This document shows positions 57,020 to 64,000 of a stretch of 64,000 bases of DNA, one piece after another. Position 1 is the first letter of the stretch, and each line of letters starts with the position of its first letter. The notes below the pieces were generated by a model that saw only the letters and a program-made list of their open reading frames with translations, did no database searches and was not told the DNA's origin. The stretch comes from Erysipelothrix sp. HDW6C (GTDB lineage Bacteria > Bacillota_I > Bacilli_A > Erysipelotrichales > Erysipelotrichaceae). Made by a program: the position numbers and the translations under genes. The stretch lies in NCBI RefSeq assembly GCF_011299615.1, contig NZ_CP049861.1, positions 124,001 through 188,000 on the forward strand. Reading direction: 5' to 3'.

Positions 57020-57740
57020 GCCAATGCCCTCCCTTTACAATTTCATACTGCTTTCCAGCAACAATCTTAATGTCATTTTCACCAATATGAGTTCGTACTG
57101 TATCGATCGCCAACGCTTCAGTATTTGCCTGTTCGCTTAAGTGGGCAAGAAATATTGACTTTGTTTGATCACCAATAATTCGTGACAGTAAAATACCCGC
57201 ATCATCATTCGATAAGTGACCCACATCTGAGAGAATGCGACGTTTGATCGCATAAGGTCTGTTTGTTCCCATTAGTATTTCAGGGTCGTGATTGCTTTCC
57301 ATAATATAATAATCTGCATCATGAATCAGTGGTAAATCTTGATCGCGAATGTATCCCGTATCTGTGATATACACCAATTTTTCCTCACCATAGCGAATGA
57401 CATATCCAACAGAGTAGGCATCGTCATGAGATGTCTTGATGGGTAGAATGTGAAAGTCCCCAATCATGAAGTCCTCATAAGGTTGTACTTGATAAACATC
57501 CTCGATTGGTGAAGGACAATATATGGGTGATGAACGAAAGTGCTTTAGCTGACTTGTATGATCGGAGTGGTCATGGGTAATTAAAACCGCATCCACATCC
57601 GAAAAATCTTTACCCAATGCCATAAAACTTTGAGTCAGGTAGCGTTTTGTTGTGCCACAATCGATTAAGAGCAATTGATTGCCTGCTTCAATAAGACACG
57701 CATTACCCTTCGATCCGCTTGCAAGGAGCGCATATTTCAT
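57009..57740 (-). CDS. walJ: WalJ/YycJ metallo-beta-lactamase fold hydrolase
   Basis: The 243-residue protein has the SGSKGN start and metal motif THDHSDH, then further ligands in TDTGYI and DVGHLSND. WalJ family members are DNA-processing or housekeeping nucleases linked to the Wal operon and division. The ATG at 57740 shares a base with the stop of the G5/M23 gene upstream, so the genes are translationally coupled. Confidence 0.93.
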   Translation of the reverse strand: MKYALLASGSKGNACLIEAGNQLLLIDCGTTKRYLTQSFMALGKDFSDVDAVLITHDHSDHTSQLKHFRSSPIYCPSPIEDVYQVQPYEDFMIGDFHILPIKTSHDDAYSVGYVIRYGEEKLVYITDTGYIRDQDLPLIHDADYYIMESNHDPEILMGTNRPYAIKRRILSDVGHLSNDDAGILLSRIIGDQTKSIFLAHLSEQANTEALAIDTVRTHIGENDIKIVAGKQYEIVKGGHWHEE

Positions 57741-59275
57741 TAACATGATAACTGCGAACACGGATTAATCCGTGATCCCCCTGTCCAAATTTCAAAGTGC
57801 AAGTGCGCACCATAACTTCGACCGGTATTTCCAATGTAGCCTATTTCTTCACCTTGGGCAACTACGTCACCAACGTTGACATATGGTGTTGAAGCCATAT
57901 GTGCATAACGTGTTTGGAAACCATTTCCATGATCAATCACAACATGATTCCCCCATTCACTACCACAGCTGAAGTTTCCTTCAAAGCATCCACCAACTGA
58001 GGTCACAACAACACCACGGTCTGCGGCTAGAATTGGACCTAAACCACCGTTACCATAATAAACAAAGTCTGTTCCATTATGATTTGCATAACATGAATCA
58101 CCATATGCACAACTGATAAACCCATTCCCAATCGGAATCCGGAATTCTCCACTACCAATACGTGGTTCAATCTTAGTCCCATAGCGTATGACTGCGCGAA
58201 TGGGTTCTTTTTGAACAACAGAACGAATTTCGTTAGATGTAAGTGATTCAGTGTTTACGGATATATCTTGATAGGTGACATCACGTGATCCATTTTGTTG
58301 GACAACATCAACAACTTCAACACCCTCTTTTAACTCAGGATCTTCTTGATAGATAGGTTCATCGGGATAGACAGTTTCTTGAACCTTACGCTCACGTGTA
58401 ACCAAAACAGTCAAAGGTGAACTAAATTTACTTACTTTGAGTGTAGTCCCTGGCTCGAGTATCTGATCACGGCTACTCAACTTATCCCGATTAACGGAAA
58501 CAAGTTGAGAACCTGTCATCCCACTTTTCCAACCAATTCCGTCAACTGTATCGTAGGGTTCAACTTCATAGGTTTCAATTTTGGGATCATAACCGTAGCT
58601 TAAGAATTGTTGAATTTCTGCTTCCGTATTTAAAATCTTATCTTTCGAAGCAAATCCACGTGTTCGTGTAATACTCTCTTTAACTTCGAGATTGGTCTCC
58701 CGTTGGCCGTATTCCGTAAGTGGCGGAATAGGGTTTTTCGCTTTAAGATTCTCGTAAACCTCTGGAGTTGATACAAAGTTCATCGTGAAATCATCACGTG
58801 CACGATCAAAATCTTCGAGATTCTTCACATAAATAATTGCACCATTTGAGAACTCAATTTTATTGGTTTCAACAGCAAAGAGTTTCTCTTCATAGATATA
58901 ATTGAATATGTCATCATCACGGTCTTCGTATGTGTTATAACTCATTTCTTTAACTTCATAAATATCTTCAATAAAACCCAATTTTGAGCCCGCAAACTCT
59001 TGCTTGTACTCGCGCTCATAAACCTCATCAAACAGATCGCTCAAACGATTCTTATCATGCACGATAGCAATGAGCTTGTCTTCACGATACAATTTCGTGA
59101 TTTCTATAGGTTGTTCACTAACAGTTTCCACACGTTGCGGAAACATTGCGGTCGATGTATCGACCTTTTCAAATGCAGATACGACACTCTTCGAAGTCTT
59201 GTTACCTTGAATGAGGACGCCCAATAATATACTTATAAATATCGCCCCCACGATAACTTGAATATTTCGCTTCAA
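57740..59275 (-). CDS. G5 domain-containing M23 peptidase (copy 2, next to walJ)
   Basis: The 511-residue protein has an N-terminal signal anchor (about 5-24), an unassigned region (about 35-215), a LysM-like segment (about 235-285), a G5 domain (about 290-375) and an M23 domain with HNGTD, HMA and HLHFE metal and catalytic residues. It would be a membrane-tethered endopeptidase acting on peptidoglycan. It overlaps walJ by one base and follows its paralogue by 28 bp. Confidence 0.92.
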   Translation of the reverse strand: MKRNIQVIVGAIFISILLGVLIQGNKTSKSVVSAFEKVDTSTAMFPQRVETVSEQPIEITKLYREDKLIAIVHDKNRLSDLFDEVYEREYKQEFAGSKLGFIEDIYEVKEMSYNTYEDRDDDIFNYIYEEKLFAVETNKIEFSNGAIIYVKNLEDFDRARDDFTMNFVSTPEVYENLKAKNPIPPLTEYGQRETNLEVKESITRTRGFASKDKILNTEAEIQQFLSYGYDPKIETYEVEPYDTVDGIGWKSGMTGSQLVSVNRDKLSSRDQILEPGTTLKVSKFSSPLTVLVTRERKVQETVYPDEPIYQEDPELKEGVEVVDVVQQNGSRDVTYQDISVNTESLTSNEIRSVVQKEPIRAVIRYGTKIEPRIGSGEFRIPIGNGFISCAYGDSCYANHNGTDFVYYGNGGLGPILAADRGVVVTSVGGCFEGNFSCGSEWGNHVVIDHGNGFQTRYAHMASTPYVNVGDVVAQGEEIGYIGNTGRSYGAHLHFEIWTGGSRINPCSQLSC

Positions 59276-59303
59276 AGAAAATCTCCTTCATAATTTTTAG
59301 TGT

Positions 59304-60851
59304 TTAACAGGGAATAAATCCATTACATGCGTTGAGCCTGCTTCCGGAAGAATCCCATATCTCAAGATGTAAGTGGGGTGTAGTTGCATAACCCGTTTGG
59401 CCGACTTCACCAATATTTTCACCCGCCGAGACCGATGCTCCAACGCCGACATATGCTGGGAAAGGCATGTGGGCATACAGTGATTGATATCCGTTTCCGT
59501 GGTTAATGCGGACCCAATAGCCCCATCCACCAGCATCATATCCACCACCATCTACAACACCCGATCCAATTGCATAAATCGGACCATAGATTTCGTAGGG
59601 TTGAAGATCAACACCACGGTGTCCACCATAGCAACCATAACCACAAATTACACTACCACCATTCAGTGGCCATCTGAATCCTCCAGGACCCGCAGCACCA
59701 CCACCGGGGCCACCTTGTGAACCACCACCTGGGGTAACAACTTCTTCTTCTTTTGTACCAACTTTAACGACACCACGCACAGGTTCAACTGTTTGTTTGC
59801 GACCTGTTTCTGTAGCATCTTTTTGTGTACCATTAACATAGACAATGTTGTAGGTTACGTCCGCCATTCCTGGCTTCTCAACAACCTCAACAACCTCAGT
59901 ACCGACATCAAGTTCATCGTCATCGATGTACTCAATATCCTCAGGATAAACAGGCTCCGATGTCTTTAACTCCCGTGTTACTGTTACTGTAAATGGTGAA
60001 TTAAATTTCGAGACATTGAGTTGTGTTCCCACTTCAAGAATTTGATCGACATCCGTGATAATATCACGATTGATTGATGCAATTTGTGTTCCTGACATTC
60101 CATTTTGTGCACCAACACCGTCTACGGTATCATACTGCTTTACAGTATAAGTCTCTAACTTTGGCTCATATCCATAGTTTAGGAACGTTAATATTTCTTG
60201 TTCGTCTTTTAGAATCTTATCTTTTGATGCAAGACTTTTTTCGATTTTAACTGTTTCTTTGACTTCAAGACTCAGGTCACGCGTACCATTTGTAACTAAG
60301 GCAGGTGGAACCTCGCGGTTCTTAAATAATTCGTATGATGCCGGTGAGATAAAGTTCTTAATGAATACCTCACGTGCAGCATTAAAATCTTCGACATCTT
60401 GGACATAAATAACCGCATTATTCGAGAATGTTACTTTACTTACTTCAATCGCAAAAAGATTCTTCTCGTGAATATAGTTGAAGATTTCTGCATCGCGATC
60501 TTCATAAATATTGTAACTCAACTCTTTTGTTTGGAATATATCATCGATAAACCCTAATTTTGAATCTGGAAAATCAGCTTTATATTCCGTTTCATAAATC
60601 GAATCGAACATGGTCTCCAAACCTTTTTCGTCGTGAATAATTCCAACGAGTTTGTCTTCATGATAAAGCTTGGTCACTTCTACGGGATGATCACTTACAG
60701 ATGCTACTTCTTGAGGATAGACAGCATTGGATGTGTCAATGACTTTCATGGCTGCTTCAACATTTCTTTTTTGTGTTGATTGATGGGTCAAGTAACCCAA
60801 TCCGACACTTAGAAGAATCGCAATACCAATGATTTTCATATTTTTACTCAT
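59304..60851 (-). CDS. G5 domain-containing M23 peptidase (copy 1, next to dnaB)
   Basis: The 515-residue paralogue has the same architecture: signal anchor (about 5-23), unassigned region, LysM-like part, G5 domain (about 290-375), a Gly/Pro-rich linker (TPGGGSQGGPGGGAAGPGG) absent in the other copy, and an M23 domain with HRGVD, HMP and HLHLE. AGGTGAT lies 6 nt before the ATG. It follows dnaB by 10 bp. Confidence 0.92.
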   Translation of the reverse strand: MSKNMKIIGIAILLSVGLGYLTHQSTQKRNVEAAMKVIDTSNAVYPQEVASVSDHPVEVTKLYHEDKLVGIIHDEKGLETMFDSIYETEYKADFPDSKLGFIDDIFQTKELSYNIYEDRDAEIFNYIHEKNLFAIEVSKVTFSNNAVIYVQDVEDFNAAREVFIKNFISPASYELFKNREVPPALVTNGTRDLSLEVKETVKIEKSLASKDKILKDEQEILTFLNYGYEPKLETYTVKQYDTVDGVGAQNGMSGTQIASINRDIITDVDQILEVGTQLNVSKFNSPFTVTVTRELKTSEPVYPEDIEYIDDDELDVGTEVVEVVEKPGMADVTYNIVYVNGTQKDATETGRKQTVEPVRGVVKVGTKEEEVVTPGGGSQGGPGGGAAGPGGFRWPLNGGSVICGYGCYGGHRGVDLQPYEIYGPIYAIGSGVVDGGGYDAGGWGYWVRINHGNGYQSLYAHMPFPAYVGVGASVSAGENIGEVGQTGYATTPHLHLEIWDSSGSRLNACNGFIPC

Positions 60852-60861
60852 TGCTCATCAC

Positions 60862-62220
60862 CTACTTTCCAGTTGCAACATCATAAAACTTGGTTATTGA
60901 TGCATTAAACTGCATCGTTATATCTGCCAAGGCACCATTACGGTGTTTACTAATTTTTACAAGTACTTCTTGTATATCTGACTTCGGACGTTTGGGTCCA
61001 TCATCATCTTCTTCATGTTGTGTATAATATTCCTCACGATAGAGGAACATTACAATATCGGCATCTTGCTCAATCGAACCCGATTCACGCAAGTCACTTA
61101 ATTGCGGAATCTTAACTTCACGCTTTTCAACGTTCCGTGATAATTGTGACAATGCGATAACAGGCACTTCCATTTCACGAGCCAATTGTTTCAATCCACG
61201 AGAGATTTCAGATACTTCTTGTTGACGACTGTCTGAACCCGTACGTCCAGTAATTAATTGAATATAGTCAATAACGATGAGATCCAATCCCACATCCGCT
61301 TTCATTTTACGACATTTGGAAAAGATTTCAGGAACGGTTACGGTTGAACTATCATCAATATAGATGTTTGTATTCGACAATACACCCGCAGCCATATTGA
61401 GATCATTCGATTGTTCGTCATTTAAGTATCCTGACCGTAAGAATTCACTCTTCACAGAGGATTGTGCCGCCAACATACGACTCATAAGATGTGTGGCAGG
61501 CATCTCAAGTGAGAATATCGCAACAGAACCCTTACCGTTGTTGTTATGACGGGCAACATTCAAGCCTAAGTTTAGTGCAAATGCAGTCTTACCAACGGAT
61601 GGGCGGGCCGCAAGAATAATGAGGTCACCACGTTGTAATCCATTGGTTATATTATTAAGACTTTCAAAGCCGGTTTTCAGACCCGTAATACGATCACGGT
61701 TCTCCTGTATCTTTGCTAGATTTGCCATAAACTCCGTTACGACTTCACTTGATGAAAGCATGTCCGATGTTTGACGGTTTTGTGTAACTGCAAGGACATT
61801 CTTTTCTGCAAAATCCAAGAGATTCGTGAGCTCTGTGGTGGAATCAAAACCCTGATCAACAATCAATTGTGCAACATTTATGAGTTGTCGCATCTGTGAT
61901 TTTTGTTGCACAACTTCAACATAGTGTTTCAATGTAGCAGGTGCTGCAGAGTTGGCGGTTAGATGGAATAGGAAATCAACACCACCCACACTTTCGAGTT
62001 CATTATGATCACGCATGCGTGAAATTAATGTTGTCGAATCCAAAAACGCACCACTCTCAATGATATCCAGCATATGCGCAAATATTTTTTGATGTTCTGT
62101 ATTGTAAAAGTCTACAACGCCAAGATTGTATTCACGAATGGTTTCCGTTGCCTCGGGGTAAACGAGAAACGTTCCTAATAGTGCAATCTCCGCATCTTGA
62201 CTGTATGGTAATTTACGCAT
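60862..62220 (-). CDS. dnaB: Replicative DNA helicase DnaB (DnaC in Bacillus)
   Basis: The 452-residue hexameric helicase has the N-terminal primase-interacting domain (about 1-150) and a RecA-like domain with Walker A ARPSVGKT (205-212), Walker B LIVIDYIQL and the SDLRESGSIEQDAD segment. It follows rplI by 9 bp, the usual gdpP-rplI-dnaB order. Confidence 0.97.
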   Translation of the reverse strand: MRKLPYSQDAEIALLGTFLVYPEATETIREYNLGVVDFYNTEHQKIFAHMLDIIESGAFLDSTTLISRMRDHNELESVGGVDFLFHLTANSAAPATLKHYVEVVQQKSQMRQLINVAQLIVDQGFDSTTELTNLLDFAEKNVLAVTQNRQTSDMLSSSEVVTEFMANLAKIQENRDRITGLKTGFESLNNITNGLQRGDLIILAARPSVGKTAFALNLGLNVARHNNNGKGSVAIFSLEMPATHLMSRMLAAQSSVKSEFLRSGYLNDEQSNDLNMAAGVLSNTNIYIDDSSTVTVPEIFSKCRKMKADVGLDLIVIDYIQLITGRTGSDSRQQEVSEISRGLKQLAREMEVPVIALSQLSRNVEKREVKIPQLSDLRESGSIEQDADIVMFLYREEYYTQHEEDDDGPKRPKSDIQEVLVKISKHRNGALADITMQFNASITKFYDVATGK

Positions 62221-62229
62221 AGTCCCCTC

Positions 62230-62679
62230 CTAGTTTTCGGCTAATAGATTTACTTTTAACACACCGGTTACGTCGCCATAGATTGTGGCGGTAATTTTAT
62301 TGAGTCCAAGGTGTGTAACTGGACCATTGGGTTTAAATTTACGTTTATCCAATTTAATCTTATGTTGTTTGAACAAAGCTTCTTCAACATGTTTTGTTGA
62401 TACAGATCCAAATACGCGCCCATCTTTACCAACTTTAACTGTAAATTCTAGGGTAATTTTTTCAAGTTCTTGTGCGATGAGTTTTGCTTCAGCAACTTTT
62501 GCTGCGACTTCGTCTGCACGCTCTTGTTTTTGATCATCCAAAACCTCACGGCTTGTTTCACTGGCAATAACTGCCAAGTTTCCAGGTATCAAAAAGTTAC
62601 GCGCATACCCATCGGCAACATTCACAATGTCATCCTTTTTTCCAAGTTTCTTAATATCTTTGAGTAGTATTACTTTCAT
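62230..62679 (-). CDS. rplI: 50S ribosomal protein L9
   Basis: The 149-residue protein has the N-terminal MKVILLKDIKKLGKKDD...VADGYARNFLIP signature, a long connecting helix (about 40-75) and the C-terminal domain. ATG at 62679 is preferred; a GTG at 62688 is closer to GAGAGG but lies inside gdpP. Confidence 0.96.
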   Translation of the reverse strand: MKVILLKDIKKLGKKDDIVNVADGYARNFLIPGNLAVIASETSREVLDDQKQERADEVAAKVAEAKLIAQELEKITLEFTVKVGKDGRVFGSVSTKHVEEALFKQHKIKLDKRKFKPNGPVTHLGLNKITATIYGDVTGVLKVNLLAEN

Positions 62680-62680
62680 A

Positions 62681-64000
62681 TTATTCACTTTCCTCTCTTA
62701 CTTCTTCAATTGCATTTTGTAATTGTTCTACAATATCGTTCATTGATTGATTTCGAATGATGGTTGCTGCTCCTGTGAAATGACCACCACCACCCAAGCG
62801 TTCCATCACAACTTGAACATTAAGTTCACCTTTTGAACGTGCAGAAATTCCGATTGCATCATCACCTACTGGTGCCAACACAAAGGAAGCCTCCACTTCG
62901 CGGACCGATAAAATCTCATCCGCTGCCTGCGAAAGCATGGTTCGTGGGAGCGTTTCGTGTTTGTATGCAGCAATGACATAGTAATTATCATAGAGCTTAC
63001 TTGTCGCCAAAATCTTATTTTTCATTTCGAAATCTTCATAGTCATCTCTTAGCATGTTTTCAACTTCTGCAAGATCCGCACCAAATTTTCGCAACTCAGC
63101 AGCAGCCTGGAACGTTCTACTTCCACTGCGATTTCGGAAGCGATTGGTATCAATAATCATGCCAGTATACATAAATGTCGCGACTAATTTTCCAATCACA
63201 ACATTACGTCTATGGTAAGGGAACAATTCAACAATTAACTCACTTGCTGATGAGGCCGAAGACTCAATATAGGTAAGTATTGGTTTGAATTGAAACTCAC
63301 CGGTACGACGGTGATGGTCGATAACCGCGATGCGTTGTGACACTGCGATAATATCGGGGAACTGCGTTTGTTCTAAACTATGATGATCCACCATAATAAC
63401 CAATGTTTTCTCGTTAATTATATCGAGCGCTTGTGAATGGCTTATGAAATTATGATCTTTTTCGAAGTCTTCACGATATTTTCGAATTGAATCTGCTAAA
63501 TTTGCCTCTGTATCATCCAGATTGATGACAATTGATGCCCGTTTCCCATATACATCAGCAATTGCAGCAACTCCTAGCGCACTCGCAAAGCAGTCAAAAT
63601 CAGTCATACGATGACCGACAATTACAACTTCTGTTGAATTGTTAATTATCTCACCAAGGTTTTGGGCCATAACACGAACGCGAACCTTGCTTCGTTTTTC
63701 TACAGCTTCTGTTGATCCACCAAAGTAGGTCATCTCACTGTCTTTGGTATTAATGGCAACCTGATCACCACCTCGACCTTGGGCGAGTTCCAATGCCTTA
63801 TTTGACATATCCTCAAGTTCTTTCAAGTTATCACTTTGGCGTGCAAATGCGAGGGATAGAGTAATACTTGCATCCATCTTTGCGGCTTCTTTTCGAATCT
63901 CATGGAGTATTGAAAAGCGTTCTTGTGACAACTCTTGAAAGACTTCTTCATTTAAAACAAGCAAATATCGATCGGCGCGGATACGGCGAATGAACATGTC
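62681..64000 (-). CDS. gdpP: Cyclic-di-AMP phosphodiesterase GdpP (partial, N-terminus off the right edge)
   Basis: At least 439 residues are seen. First comes a degenerate GGDEF domain (about the first 100 residues, with FSILHEIRKEAAKMDASITLSLAF and ALELAQGRGGDQVAI), then DHH and DHHA1 domains with GHRMTDFDCFASA, VDHHS and IDHHRR, and GGGGHFTGAA near the end. GdpP hydrolyses c-di-AMP to pApA and affects wall and potassium homeostasis. Transmembrane and PAS parts would lie outside the window. rplI starts 1 bp after its stop. Confidence 0.95.
   Translation of the reverse strand, partial: DMFIRRIRADRYLLVLNEEVFQELSQERFSILHEIRKEAAKMDASITLSLAFARQSDNLKELEDMSNKALELAQGRGGDQVAINTKDSEMTYFGGSTEAVEKRSKVRVRVMAQNLGEIINNSTEVVIVGHRMTDFDCFASALGVAAIADVYGKRASIVINLDDTEANLADSIRKYREDFEKDHNFISHSQALDIINEKTLVIMVDHHSLEQTQFPDIIAVSQRIAVIDHHRRTGEFQFKPILTYIESSASSASELIVELFPYHRRNVVIGKLVATFMYTGMIIDTNRFRNRSGSRTFQAAAELRKFGADLAEVENMLRDDYEDFEMKNKILATSKLYDNYYVIAAYKHETLPRTMLSQAADEILSVREVEASFVLAPVGDDAIGISARSKGELNVQVVMERLGGGGHFTGAATIIRNQSMNDIVEQLQNAIEEVREESE

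Overview
The window is a chromosomal segment of a low-G+C Gram-positive bacterium and fits Erysipelotrichia best, probably Erysipelothrix or a close relative. The evidence is Firmicutes-type synteny (secA-prfB, ftsE-ftsX, gdpP-rplI-dnaB, walJ-htrA-rlmH), strong AGGAGG-type ribosome binding sites, rRNA operons without spacer tRNAs, and an L11 protein with the shortened N-terminal loop I associate with Mollicutes-type bacteria. TGA is used as an ordinary stop, and prfB carries the classical in-frame TGA. The genus assignment is inference; no database was consulted.

Layout, left to right (most genes on the minus strand): an aminoglycoside 6-adenylyltransferase-like gene cut by the left edge; uvrB with an S41 protease; a LOG-family hydrolase; a division cluster ftsE-ftsX with two tandem PcsB/EnvC-like M23 peptidases; a YitT-family membrane protein; prfB with its programmed frameshift; secA; a cold shock gene; comFA-comFC; a beta-glucoside operon (EIIC, ROK kinase, GH4) divergent from a MocR-type regulator; an SPFH/NfeD pair with an unknown protein; a DEDD exonuclease with a HAD phosphatase; htpG behind a CIRCE-like operator; a glycolipid-type glycosyltransferase with an ArsD-like protein and a lipoprotein; the niacin genes niaR and niaX with two identical operators; an ArsC/Spx-like protein and yaaA; a two-domain Nudix protein; and rplK-rplA.

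From 32.3 to 43.8 kb two nearly identical 5.1-kb rRNA operons (16S-23S-5S, minus strand) lie in tandem, separated by an aldo/keto reductase gene. The right part is mainly sugar metabolism: a GH1 enzyme divergent from an RpiR-type regulator, a second EIIC with a GH1 gene broken by two frameshifts, transketolase, a third GH1, phosphoglucomutase and HPr. The end is a Wal-like locus in which walJ, htrA and rlmH follow two tandem G5/M23 peptidases, then dnaB, rplI and a partial gdpP.

Two themes recur. One is cell-wall remodelling: four M23 peptidases in two tandem pairs, each pair tied to a division or wall-stress locus. The other is beta-glucoside use: one GH4, three GH1, two EIIC without EIIA/EIIB, a ROK kinase and two regulators, linked through HPr, phosphoglucomutase and transketolase to central metabolism. 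I found no CRISPR array, transposase, prophage or tRNA gene. The most checkable unusual points are the paired PcsB-like peptidases at ftsEX, the Wal locus without walRKHI at this position, the paired NiaR-type operators, the L11 loop deletion, and single-base losses in G/C runs (twice in one GH1 gene, once in one 23S copy) that could be decay or sequencing error.
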